From: Bacillota bacterium
GTDB taxonomy: Bacteria; Bacillota; Clostridia; Clostridiales; Clostridiaceae
Direction: 5' to 3'
Length of the DNA stretch: 21,821 nt
NCBI GenBank assembly: GCA_023445445.1
Contig: JAEXLD010000113.1
Span: 1 to 21,821 of the forward strand
The notes beneath the pieces are model-generated. The model did not search any database and was not told the origin of the DNA. It worked only from the letters and a program-made list of their open reading frames with translations. Shown here in pieces: positions 1-7,096 of the stretch; position 1 is the first letter of the stretch, and each line of letters begins with the position of its first letter. Both the position numbers and the translations under genes were made by a program.

Positions 1-32
1 ACCAATATATTCTATTTCTATTAAAATTTATG

Positions 33-38
33 TATAAT
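33..38 (+). promoter_or_regulatory. Weak candidate -10 box for the phosphodiesterase gene
   Basis: A TATAAT sits 39 bases before the ATG of the first gene in very A+T-rich DNA. The matching -35 position (about 10-15, TTCTAT) is poor, so this rests on the -10 hexamer alone. The ribosome binding site GGAGGAG at 69-75 is clear and fixes the start codon at 78. Confidence 0.3.
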
Positions 39-77
39 AATATATAAAATATACTATCTATAAAGATTGGAGGAGAA

Positions 78-1379
78 ATGGAATCAAAATATTTGATAGT
101 CATATCATTTGATGCTGTATCATCAGAAGATATTGCTAAACTAAAAAATTTAAATAACTTTAAATACCTAATAGATAACGGTAGTTTAATAACAAATGTT
201 GAAAGTATATATCCAACATTAACTTATCCTGCACATGCAACAATTAGTACAGGAATGTATCCTAAAAATCATGGGATTATAAATAATACTTTAAATAAAT
301 TTTCTGACATAAATCCAAATTGGTACTGGTATAGGAAATATATAAAAGCACCTACCTTATATGATTTAGCAGCTGAAAAAGGATTAACTACTGCTGCTTT
401 ATTATGGCCAGTTTCTGGACGCAGTAGCATAAAATATAATTTAACAGAAATATTTGCTCCAAAGCCTTGGCAAAATCAATTAGTGATGTCTGCTTTATCA
501 GGAAGTATTAAATATCAGTTAGATTTAAATAAGCGTTTTGGATACTTAAGGCAGGGCTTATCTCAACCTGATTTAGATAATTTTGTACATGAATCAGCTA
601 AATATACTATTACTAAATATAAACCCAATTTATTATTAATTCACTACACAGATGTTGATACTAATAGGCATTATCATGGATATGATAGCAAGGAAGTTAA
701 TGATGCTTTAATAAGACATAACGAAAGATTAGGAGAGTTAATAACTACTCTAAAAGAAGCAAATATCCTTGAAGAAACTACTATTGTTGCTTTAGGGGAT
801 CATAGTGCTTTAGATGGAGATTATTTAATTAGGCTTAACTCATTATTTAGAGAAAAAGGCTTGCTTAAGGTAAATGAAAAGGGAGTAATTAAATCCTATA
901 AGGCTGTAGCCAAAAGCTGTGATGGTTCTTCTTATGTTTATCTAAAAGATAAAAATGATAGTAAAACTTATGAAGTAGTTAAGGAATTATTAGAAGAACT
1001 AAAAAATAAAGAATATTCACCTATTGAGTTTATCCTAAACTCAAAGGAAGCTGAAAATGAAGGAGCTGATCCTAACTGTAGCTTTATGGTTGAAGGTAAT
1101 AATAATTTTTATTTTGTTAATGAAGCTTTAGGAAGTGTAATTGAGAAAGTAAAAGAAAATGAAGTTGGAAAATTACCTCATAGAACTAAAGCAACTCATG
1201 GATATCATCCTAAAAAATCTAACTATACTACCTTCTTCATGGCTTATGGTAAAGGAATAAAGAAAGGATTTGAAATTAATGGTGGTCATCTTATAAATCA
1301 TGGCCCTACCCTTGCTAAAATCCTAGGTGTTAATCTTGGTGAAACTGACGGAAAACCAGAACTAAGAATTTTTGAGTAG
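78..1379 (+). CDS. Type I phosphodiesterase/nucleotide pyrophosphatase-like protein (alkaline phosphatase superfamily)
   Basis: Predicted metal-dependent phosphodiesterase or pyrophosphatase. Seen in the 433 residues: an N-terminal strand with metal-ligand Asp12 (SFDAV), then YPTLTYPAH with the likely nucleophile Thr49, followed by STGMYPKNHGI, the family signature. Further ligand motifs are DVDTNRH (Asp194, His198), GDHS (Asp241-His242) and THGYHP (His374). This order of Asp, Thr, Asp-His, Asp-His and His is that of the NPP/autotaxin branch of the superfamily. There is no signal peptide or membrane segment, so it is probably cytoplasmic, unlike many secreted family members. The ATG is set by GGAGGAG eight bases upstream on its 3' side. 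The gene stands alone and is followed after five bases by a long stem-loop. The substrate (nucleotide, phospholipid head group or phosphonate) cannot be told from sequence. Confidence 0.85.
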   Translation: MESKYLIVISFDAVSSEDIAKLKNLNNFKYLIDNGSLITNVESIYPTLTYPAHATISTGMYPKNHGIINNTLNKFSDINPNWYWYRKYIKAPTLYDLAAEKGLTTAALLWPVSGRSSIKYNLTEIFAPKPWQNQLVMSALSGSIKYQLDLNKRFGYLRQGLSQPDLDNFVHESAKYTITKYKPNLLLIHYTDVDTNRHYHGYDSKEVNDALIRHNERLGELITTLKEANILEETTIVALGDHSALDGDYLIRLNSLFREKGLLKVNEKGVIKSYKAVAKSCDGSSYVYLKDKNDSKTYEVVKELLEELKNKEYSPIEFILNSKEAENEGADPNCSFMVEGNNNFYFVNEALGSVIEKVKENEVGKLPHRTKATHGYHPKKSNYTTFFMAYGKGIKKGFEINGGHLINHGPTLAKILGVNLGETDGKPELRIFE

Positions 1380-1384
1380 GTTAA

Positions 1385-1459
1385 TGCAAATTACATATAG
1401 TGTTCTCCGTCTCCGTGGCAAGCTCCAAGTGGACTTCCAAACAATATATGTAATTTGCA
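1385..1459. repeat. Long stem-loop behind a stop codon, copy 1 of a two-copy family
   Basis: The arms TGCAAATTACATATA (1385-1399) and TATATGTAATTTGCA (1445-1459) are perfect inverted repeats. After one mismatch the pairing continues for four more base pairs (1401-1404 with 1440-1443). The loop contains CTCCGT twice (1405-1416) and GCTCCAAGT (1422-1430), both found in the same order in the stem-loop at 21670-21740. It starts five bases after the phosphodiesterase stop codon. No T-tract follows the right arm, so it is not a classical intrinsic terminator, although it could still end or protect the transcript. Confidence 0.75.
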
Positions 1460-1514
1460 ATACTATAACTTAAAAATAATTTAAAAATTAAATAATGAAG
1501 GAATGAAAAAATTA

Positions 1515-1566
1515 TACTCTATATTTTATAGAGTACTTATAAAATAAATTCAGACAAGCTGAATTT
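1515..1566 (+). promoter_or_regulatory. Two small hairpins in the leader of the MFS gene
   Basis: Two inverted repeats precede the MFS start. TACTCTATA-ttt-TATAGAGTA occupies 1515-1535. AAATTCAG-acaag-CTGAATTT occupies 1546-1566, continues into a short T run and ends just before the AGGGGG ribosome binding site. The second has the shape of a weak intrinsic terminator with few G-C pairs. The first could be an operator. I do not recognise a known riboswitch class. Confidence 0.4.
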
Positions 1567-1581
1567 TTAAAGGGGGAAAAT

Positions 1582-2865
1582 ATGAAAAGTTTAACAAAAC
1601 AAGAAAAGAGTTGGGCATTTTATGATTGGGCTAACTCTGCTTATTCAATGACAATTACCTCTACTGTGTTACCTATATATTTCAAATCTGTTGCATCAGC
1701 AGGAGGTATGTCCTCTGCTAATTCTACAGCTCTTTGGGGATATACTATTTCCTTATCTACTATGGTAGTATCATTACTCGCACCAATTCTTGGTACCATA
1801 GCAGATTATAAAGGAAATAAAAAGAAGTTTTTTAAGTTCTTCTTTAGTATTGGTGTGTTTTTCACAACTTTACTTGCTTTTATTCCAGAAAATAGCCCTA
1901 TTCTATTATTAATATGTTATGGCTTTGCCTTAGTTGGATTCTCTGGAACTAATATTTTCTATGATGCATTTTTAATAGATGTAACTACCCAGGATAGAAT
2001 GGATAAGGTTTCATCCTATGGATTTGCTCTTGGATATATTGGAAGTACAATTCCATTTATAATTTCAATAGCAATTGTTTTACTTAGCCAAAAGGAAATT
2101 CTACCTATTAGTCTTCCTCTTGCATGTAAGATAACCTTTTTAATTACATCAGTATGGTGGATGATATTTACTATTCCAATATTAAAGAATGTTAATCAAA
2201 TATATTATGTTGAACCTGAAAAGAATCCAGTAAAGAAATCCTTTAAAAGATTATTTACTACACTTAAAGCTATTAAAAGTCATAAAAATATATTCTTATT
2301 CTTAATAGCCTACTTCTTCTATATAGATGGTGTAGATACTATTATAGGTATGGCTTCCTCCTATGGAACTGACCTTGGGATTTCTATGGTATCTTTACTT
2401 ATAATTTTACTACTAACTCAATTTGTAGCTTTCCCATTTACAATGTTATATGGAAAACTATCTGAAAAAATTGGAGGTAAAAAATTACTTTATATCGGAA
2501 TAATTACTTATACTATAATATGTATTTATGGATACTTTATAAAGACTACCTTAGACTTTTGGATTCTAGCCATGGCAGTTGGATCTGCTCAAGGGGGTAT
2601 CCAAGCAATTTCTAGGTCCTTCTATGGAAAGATGGTACCTAAAGAAAATGCAAATGAGTTCTTTGGTTTCTATAATATCTTTGGAAAATTTGCCGCTATT
2701 ATGGGTCCATTCCTTATGGCAATAATAACTCAAGCAACTGGTCATACTAGAAATGGTATTTTAAGCTTAATAGTATTATTTGTAATAGGCTTCCTTTGCT
2801 TAACAAAAGTAGAAGATACTAATCATAAAGCTTCTATTACTAAAAAGGAAGATATATCAATGTAA
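1582..2865 (+). CDS. MFS transporter, UMF1/Atg22-like family
   Basis: A 427-residue integral membrane protein of the major facilitator superfamily. The N-terminus carries WAFYDWANSAYS just before the first membrane helix, a signature of the UMF1 family related to yeast vacuolar Atg22. Around twelve hydrophobic segments follow, with a cytoplasmic basic loop near residues 70-85 (ADYKGNKKK) and another between the halves around residues 210-235 (basic, rich in Lys). The C-terminal half has GKLSEKIGGKK, the second MFS loop motif. ATG at 1582 follows AGGGGG with good spacing. Bacterial members have no settled substrate; efflux of an amino acid or other small solute is a guess from Atg22. It is followed after 19 bases by a small DUF6440-like gene, so the two are probably co-transcribed. 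Confidence 0.85.
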   Translation: MKSLTKQEKSWAFYDWANSAYSMTITSTVLPIYFKSVASAGGMSSANSTALWGYTISLSTMVVSLLAPILGTIADYKGNKKKFFKFFFSIGVFFTTLLAFIPENSPILLLICYGFALVGFSGTNIFYDAFLIDVTTQDRMDKVSSYGFALGYIGSTIPFIISIAIVLLSQKEILPISLPLACKITFLITSVWWMIFTIPILKNVNQIYYVEPEKNPVKKSFKRLFTTLKAIKSHKNIFLFLIAYFFYIDGVDTIIGMASSYGTDLGISMVSLLIILLLTQFVAFPFTMLYGKLSEKIGGKKLLYIGIITYTIICIYGYFIKTTLDFWILAMAVGSAQGGIQAISRSFYGKMVPKENANEFFGFYNIFGKFAAIMGPFLMAIITQATGHTRNGILSLIVLFVIGFLCLTKVEDTNHKASITKKEDISM

Positions 2866-2884
2866 TTTCTAAGGAGGAATTTAA

Positions 2885-3070
2885 TTGTTTGGAAAAGATA
2901 AAAAAGATAAACGATTCGTAATTAAAGATGAACAAGCTTTAATATGTGGTGCTTTATATATAATTGTTGATACACAGACAGGAGTAAATTATTTAATGAC
3001 TGTGGGAACAGGACAAAATACTATTACCCCACTACTAAACTCAGAAGGTAAAGTCCTTGTTGATAGATAA
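2885..3070 (+). CDS. Small DUF6440-like protein, TTG start
   Basis: A 61-residue soluble protein with a very basic N-terminus (residues 3-11, mostly Lys and Asp) followed by a compact beta-rich domain. The pattern ILVDTQTGVNYL near residues 27-37 and TPLLNSEGKVLVD at the end match what I recall of DUF6440, a family of unknown function common in Firmicutes. The start is TTG at 2885; AGGAGG at 2872-2877 lies seven bases upstream, which strongly supports it over any internal codon. It is probably translated from the same message as the MFS gene and is closed by the terminator at 3106-3125. No function can be given. Confidence 0.8.
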   Translation: MFGKDKKDKRFVIKDEQALICGALYIIVDTQTGVNYLMTVGTGQNTITPLLNSEGKVLVDR

Positions 3071-3099
3071 ATATTACTTTATTTATAAATAATTAAAAT

Positions 3100-3131
3100 G
3101 AAAAAGGAGCTGTAGCTACAGCTCCTTTTTT
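3100..3131. terminator. Bidirectional intrinsic terminator between converging genes
   Basis: GGAGCTGTAGCTACAGCTCC at 3106-3125 is a perfect palindrome flanked by six A on the left and six T on the right. It therefore works as a rho-independent terminator for the plus-strand small gene (ending 3070) and for the minus-strand yhgE gene (ending 3251). Confidence 0.92.
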
Positions 3132-3160
3132 GTATTTTCCCTATTTAATTCCTTCATTCT

Positions 3161-3250
3161 TTAATTTTTTCATAAGAATCTTCATTTAAGAAACTCCTAG
3201 GGAGTTTCCACCTAAATTCTACATTTTACATTCTTCATTCTTGATTTTTT
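3161..3250 (-). repeat. Seven-nucleotide-unit repeat with hairpin, copy after yhgE
   Basis: Directly behind the yhgE stop codon lies a run of 7-nt units (plus strand TCTACAT, TTTACAT, TCTTCAT, TCTTGAT at about 3217-3244). It is preceded by the hairpin AAACTCC-tag-GGAGTTT at 3191-3207. The block AATTCTACAT, the TTTACATTCTTCATT run and the neighbouring ACTCC/GGAGT hairpin recur at 16650-16702 behind the murR gene in the same orientation. Confidence 0.7.
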
Positions 3251-5713
3251 CTATGCTGTTACATCACTCTTTCTGCCTTCTATTGCAGAAGTAACCTTTT
3301 CTCCAACTTTCTTTAGTGAAACTGAAATAGCAAAGAATAATACTAATATTAATCCTAAGATTAATAAGTCTTTTCCTACTATGCCATAATTAATAACATC
3401 TGCTGATATTACTTCCCTTAAGGCTTGTACCGCATAAGTAAATGGCATAAATGGATATAATGCTTTAAAGAACTTAGGTAATACTTCTAATGGGAAAGTA
3501 CCTGCACAGGCTGTAAGTTGAAGTATTAATAATATTATTGATAATAATCTTCCTGCATCTCCAAATAGAGATATAAAACATTGAACTACTGCAACGAATA
3601 CTAAGGATAAGAAGATATTAGTTAAATAATATACTCCTATATTAGTAGGTTTTAATCCTAACATTAATACTACTGTACTTACTAATATTGCTTGTAGTAT
3701 TCCTACAAAGGCATAGGATAAATACTTTCCTGCAACAATATCAAAATTAGATAAATTTTCTTCATCCTTTAGTTTAGAAGGAATTACGAAGAACATCATT
3801 ATTGCTCCAATCCATAATGATAATGGCATAAAGTATGGTGCAAAGCCTGTACCGTAATTTGGTATCTTATTTATTGCTTCTGAATTCATATTAATTGCTT
3901 CTGAAGCAAATTCGCCCATATCTTTTGAAGAGTTTACTAACTTGCTTTTTAGTTTATCTGCTCCTTCACCTAATTTATCACTTAATTCCTTACTTCCATC
4001 ATAAAGCTTATTAACTCCATCTGCTAATTCTGGAACTGCTGTAGTTAACTTTGTAACTCCTGAATTTAATTCTTGTTGTCCATTAACTAATTTATTTGAA
4101 CCACTAGATAATTCATTAGTACCACTTGCAAGAGTAGTTGAACCATTATATAAATCAGTTATTCCTGATGATAATGCTGGAATATTAGAATTTAATTCAT
4201 TAGCTCCTGCATTTAACTTACTAGCTCCTGTATTTATAGTATTTAACCCATTACTTAAATTAGCTGTACTATCAGCTATAGTTTTTAAGCCAACTCCAAA
4301 TTCACTAGTAGATGGATCTAAACCAGCATTTAATTGATTTAGTCCAGCATTTAATTGTCCAACACCCTTTTGAACTTCACCAACTTTAGAAATTAGGGAA
4401 GCTGTACCATTTGCTAAGGCTTTTGAACCAGCTGTATATTCATCAATACCTACTTTTAAATTCTTATTTCCTTCTACTAAGCTTTGCACTAATGGTGCAT
4501 TAGCCTTTGAAGCTTCGTTAATTTTTTCAGTAATTTGTAATGCTTGATTAATTAAAGCATTTTTCACATTAACATCTGTTTCATTTGCTGCTTTAGTTAA
4601 TAATGAAGTAACCATAGCATTTGCATCAGATGAACTTGATACTCCTGCAACTAATTTATTTATTCCATCACTAACTTGTGAATATCCCACAGAAACGGCA
4701 TCTGACTTATTAGCAATGGTAGTAGCACCTGAACTTAATTTTCCTATATCTTCTTGTCCAGCATTTAGAGCTTCATTTAATTGCTTTGCTCCATTTTTTA
4801 ATTGTCCCACTGAAGGATAAAGGGTTGAAGTATAAGCATTATATAAAGCTTTACTGCCATCAGCAATTTGCTTTGAGCCTGAATTTGCTGTAGAAATTCC
4901 TTTGCTTAAATCTGAAGCTCCATTGCTTAATGCAGTAACACCATTGCTTAATGTTGGAACCTTTCCATATAACTGTGAAAGTCCAGCATTTAATGCTTGT
5001 GAGCCATTAGCAACTTCATTTATTCCATTATTTAAAGCTAATTGACCATTTAATAATTGTGATGAACCATCACTTAATTGATTAGCACCATCTGCTAATT
5101 CTGGAACCTTTCCATTTAAGGTACTTAAACCATCATTTAGCTTTTTACTTCCATCAGCAGCTTCAGTTAAGCCATCCTTTGCTTCATATAAGCCATCAAA
5201 GGCTACTTCAATATAGTTGCTTGATATGTTGCTTGAAATTTTAGATTTTAATTCTGATTCAACCTTTGAATTAATTTGTGCTGCTAAGAAATTCTTCTTA
5301 TCATTTGTTACAAACTGAATTTTTGCTTTTTCTGGTTTTCCCTCCTTTGCAGAAGTTACCTTTGATGAAAAATCTGCTGGAATAACTACCTTTGCATAAT
5401 AGCCACTTCCTTCTAATCCATCATTAGCTTCTTCTTCTGAAGTTATAATCCAACCAATATCATTATTATTCTTCAGTTCATCTTCGATATCTTTCCCATA
5501 GTTTACACTTTTGCCATCCATAACAGTTCCCTTATCATTATTTACTACTGCTACATGAATGTCTTCTAATTTGGAATAAGGATCCCAAAAGGCATACAAA
5601 TATAACAATGAATATAAAAGAGGAACTATTATAATTGCAATTATTGATACACGTATAAACCTATTTTTTAGAATACCTTTAATATCTTCCTTTGCAATTC
5701 TTAGGAAATTCAT
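3251..5713 (-). CDS. yhgE: YhgE/Pip family membrane protein (ABC-2-like permease with long repeat ectodomain)
   Basis: An 820-residue membrane protein of the YhgE/Pip group, which includes the lactococcal phage infection protein Pip and is distantly related to EsaA of type VII secretion. One membrane helix lies at about residues 20-43, followed by a conserved extracytoplasmic domain (HVAVVNNDKG). Next comes a long stretch, roughly residues 185-610, of heptad-like repeats of the form LxxGxxx (for example QLSDGSSQLLNG), expected to form an elongated alpha-helical stalk. Residues about 625-805 carry the C-terminal bundle of five or six helices typical of ABC-2-type permeases. AGGTGAT precedes the ATG. 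The promoter region has two palindromic sites and the tetR gene is nearby, as in the Bacillus yhgD-yhgE pair. The substrate is unknown; envelope lipid or drug export is inference. Confidence 0.85.
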   Translation of the reverse strand: MNFLRIAKEDIKGILKNRFIRVSIIAIIIVPLLYSLLYLYAFWDPYSKLEDIHVAVVNNDKGTVMDGKSVNYGKDIEDELKNNNDIGWIITSEEEANDGLEGSGYYAKVVIPADFSSKVTSAKEGKPEKAKIQFVTNDKKNFLAAQINSKVESELKSKISSNISSNYIEVAFDGLYEAKDGLTEAADGSKKLNDGLSTLNGKVPELADGANQLSDGSSQLLNGQLALNNGINEVANGSQALNAGLSQLYGKVPTLSNGVTALSNGASDLSKGISTANSGSKQIADGSKALYNAYTSTLYPSVGQLKNGAKQLNEALNAGQEDIGKLSSGATTIANKSDAVSVGYSQVSDGINKLVAGVSSSSDANAMVTSLLTKAANETDVNVKNALINQALQITEKINEASKANAPLVQSLVEGNKNLKVGIDEYTAGSKALANGTASLISKVGEVQKGVGQLNAGLNQLNAGLDPSTSEFGVGLKTIADSTANLSNGLNTINTGASKLNAGANELNSNIPALSSGITDLYNGSTTLASGTNELSSGSNKLVNGQQELNSGVTKLTTAVPELADGVNKLYDGSKELSDKLGEGADKLKSKLVNSSKDMGEFASEAINMNSEAINKIPNYGTGFAPYFMPLSLWIGAIMMFFVIPSKLKDEENLSNFDIVAGKYLSYAFVGILQAILVSTVVLMLGLKPTNIGVYYLTNIFLSLVFVAVVQCFISLFGDAGRLLSIILLILQLTACAGTFPLEVLPKFFKALYPFMPFTYAVQALREVISADVINYGIVGKDLLILGLILVLFFAISVSLKKVGEKVTSAIEGRKSDVTA

Positions 5714-5739
5714 TTAATCACCTTCTATTTAGTTTTTTG

Positions 5740-5756
5740 TACTGATTAGTCAGTTA
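5740..5756 (-). promoter_or_regulatory. Candidate TetR operator, leader-side site
   Basis: ACTGA-ttag-TCAGT at 5741-5754 is a palindrome with five-base perfect arms, lying between the predicted yhgE transcription start and its ATG. It shares TGTACTGA-TAGTCA with the second site at 5785-5800. Two copies of one palindrome around a promoter, next to a TetR gene, suggest the regulator's binding sites. Confidence 0.65.
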
Positions 5757-5770
5757 ATTGTTCTGATATA

Positions 5771-5799
5771 TTTATACTACTTTTGTACTGACTAGTCAA
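5771..5799 (-). promoter_or_regulatory. Promoter of yhgE
   Basis: Read on the minus strand, TTGACT (5794-5799) and TATAAA (5771-5776) are separated by exactly 17 bases. The start of yhgE lies 58 bases beyond the -10 box, and a good ribosome binding site precedes it. The -35 box is inside a palindrome, so a bound repressor would block RNA polymerase. Confidence 0.75.
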
Positions 5800-5802
5800 T
5801 AT
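5785..5802 (-). promoter_or_regulatory. Candidate TetR operator overlapping the yhgE -35 box
   Basis: TGACTAGTCA (5789-5798) is a perfect 10-bp palindrome, and the wider TACTGACTAGTCAATA is symmetric at 14 of 16 positions. It overlaps the TTGACT -35 box and is almost identical in core to the leader-side site about 46 bp away. Confidence 0.68.
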
Positions 5803-5890
5803 TATTATTTTACTTTTACACTTTTATTTAAGTAATCATTTTCAATTATTAAAAAACAATATTTTCCCTGTATTTCTAAGAAAATATGAA

Positions 5891-5928
5891 AAAAAATGCA
5901 TTAACAAATAATAAAATTTGTTAATGCA
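5891..5928 (-). terminator. Intrinsic terminator of the mgsA-tetR unit
   Basis: TGCATTAACAAA (5897-5908) pairs perfectly with TTTGTTAATGCA (5917-5928) around an 8-base loop. On the minus strand the stem is followed by a T run (the A run at 5891-5896 and beyond). It lies about 40 bases behind the tetR stop codon. Confidence 0.88.
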
Positions 5929-5929
5929 C

Positions 5930-5969
5930 TTTATTCATTCTTCATTATGAGTTCTTTCAAGAACTCATC
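5930..5969 (-). repeat. Weak relative of the 7-nt-unit repeat, behind tetR
   Basis: ATTCAT and TCTTCAT units (about 5933-5946) lie next to a GAGTTCTT/AAGAACTC inverted repeat (5949-5966). This copies the layout of the two larger elements behind yhgE and murR, but with a different stem. It abuts the tetR stop codon. Relationship by layout only; sequence similarity is short. Confidence 0.4.
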
Positions 5970-6545
5970 CTAAACTTTTTCTGCCTTTATTCCATATTCA
6001 AAGAATTTCATAAACTTTTTAGCTATTTCTTCATGGTTATATTCTTTTTCATTAATAATTTCATATAAAGCTGCTGAAACTAAAACTCCAATTAAGCTAT
6101 AGCTTAGTAGTTCTGGGTCTTCGTCTTCTATAAAGCCACCCATTATACCTGCTTTAAACTTACGTGTATTATTATCTATAAGAGTTTTTATCTCATCTCT
6201 AAGGATATCATTACGTTCTTCATTTCCCCATAGCTGACTAATTATAACCTTAAATAAATCCTTATTCTCATAAACATACTTAAGCATTACTTTAACTGAT
6301 TCTTGTATAATTTCATAAGGGTTCTTCATTCCTTTAGTAGCATTTTCAACTTCTTCATGAATAAATCCAAGACCTTCCTTAATAATAAATATGAAAAGTT
6401 CTTCTTTACTCTTAAAATGATAATATAAACTTCCCTTAGCAACACCTGCTTTTGCAACTACTTCATCCATAGTTGCACCAGTATAGCCACTTTTTGAAAA
6501 AACCTTTATGGCAGATTCAAAAATAGCTCTTTTTGTTTTGTTCAT
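5970..6545 (-). CDS. TetR family transcriptional regulator, probable yhgE repressor
   Basis: A 191-residue TetR-type repressor. The N-terminal DNA-binding domain is classic: helix-turn-helix at about residues 25-44 with TMDEVVAKAGVAKGSLYYHF, followed by KSKEELF. The remaining helices form the dimerisation and ligand pocket domain, with no sequence clue to the ligand. ATG follows AAGGTGGAGAG, placed between the upstream methylglyoxal synthase stop and this start; the two genes are only 15 bases apart and surely co-transcribed. The yhgE gene downstream has its own promoter carrying two related palindromes, and in Bacillus a TetR gene (yhgD) neighbours yhgE. I therefore infer that it represses yhgE. 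I see no copy of the same palindrome at the mgsA promoter, so autoregulation is not supported. Confidence 0.85.
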   Translation of the reverse strand: MNKTKRAIFESAIKVFSKSGYTGATMDEVVAKAGVAKGSLYYHFKSKEELFIFIIKEGLGFIHEEVENATKGMKNPYEIIQESVKVMLKYVYENKDLFKVIISQLWGNEERNDILRDEIKTLIDNNTRKFKAGIMGGFIEDEDPELLSYSLIGVLVSAALYEIINEKEYNHEEIAKKFMKFFEYGIKAEKV

Positions 6546-6560
6546 TTACTCTCCACCTTC

Positions 6561-6998
6561 TTAGAAATTATCCCTACGGATACGATTATAATAATCTATA
6601 ACATTCCTACTATACTCTTTATTAATATTAATGGAGGTTAAAAGAAAATCTGCAGTTGATTTACTCATAGCAACAGCAACATCATATAAAACTGCTATTC
6701 TTAATAAAGCTTTAACATCTGGATCATGAGGTTGAGATGTTAATGGATCCCAAAAGAAAATCATAATATCAATATCGCCATTTACTATAGCAGCACCTAT
6801 TTGTTGGTCTCCACCCATAGGACCACTTAAAAAGCCCTTTACTTTTAAGCCTGTTTTCTCACTAATAAGCTTTGCTGTAGTTCCAGTACCACAAAGTTTA
6901 TGTTTACTTAATTCTTCTTTATTTTCCTCTGCCCAATTTAATAAAGCTTCCTTCCTATTATCATGAGCAACAAGAGCTATTTTCTTTACCGCTTCCAT
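6561..6998 (-). CDS. mgsA: Methylglyoxal synthase
   Basis: Converts dihydroxyacetone phosphate to methylglyoxal and phosphate, a bypass of lower glycolysis in the cytoplasm. All residues known from E. coli MgsA are present with a constant offset of seven: His12, Asp13, Asp64 (GGDQQIGA), Asp84 (WDPLT), His91 and Asp94 (QPHDPDV), matching E. coli His19, Asp20, Asp71, Asp91, His98 and Asp101. I prefer the ATG at 6998 (145 residues) because GGAGG lies eight bases upstream. An in-frame ATG at 7013 would add five residues, but its GGGGAGG is only three bases away. The usual length is 137-152 residues. It leads a two-gene unit with tetR, an unusual partner; whether the regulator responds to methylglyoxal is open. 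Confidence 0.93.
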   Translation of the reverse strand: MEAVKKIALVAHDNRKEALLNWAEENKEELSKHKLCGTGTTAKLISEKTGLKVKGFLSGPMGGDQQIGAAIVNGDIDIMIFFWDPLTSQPHDPDVKALLRIAVLYDVAVAMSKSTADFLLTSININKEYSRNVIDYYNRIRRDNF

Positions 6999-7057
6999 TG
7001 TAAAATCCTCCATAATCCTCCCCCATTTTGTACATACATATTTATACTATTAATAAA

Positions 7058-7086
7058 ATTATACATAAATGAAAATTAATTTACAA
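7058..7086 (-). promoter_or_regulatory. Promoter of mgsA-tetR
   Basis: On the minus strand TTGTAA (7081-7086) and a perfect TATAAT (7058-7063) are 17 bases apart, about 60 bases before the mgsA start. It lies just behind the glucan synthase stop codon, so mgsA has its own promoter. I see no clear terminator for the large gene here, so some readthrough into mgsA is possible. Confidence 0.7.
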
Positions 7087-7096
7087 TGTGTAATGC

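Noticed and set aside
1385..1459. Insertion sequence or MITE ends
   Set aside because: No transposase, no target-site duplication that I can see, and the arms differ between the two copies, unlike a MITE family.
3161..3250. CRISPR array suggested by repeated short units
   Set aside because: The units are only about 7 nt and directly tandem, with no spacers and no cas genes.
3251..5713. Type VII secretion locus, because YhgE/Pip proteins are related to EsaA
   Set aside because: No EsxA-type WXG100, EssB, EssC or EsaB gene is present; the tetR neighbour fits a plain YhgE.
7014..7096. TetR operator at the mgsA promoter (autoregulation)
   Set aside because: I looked for the ACTGA/TCAGT palindrome found at yhgE and saw no match in this stretch.
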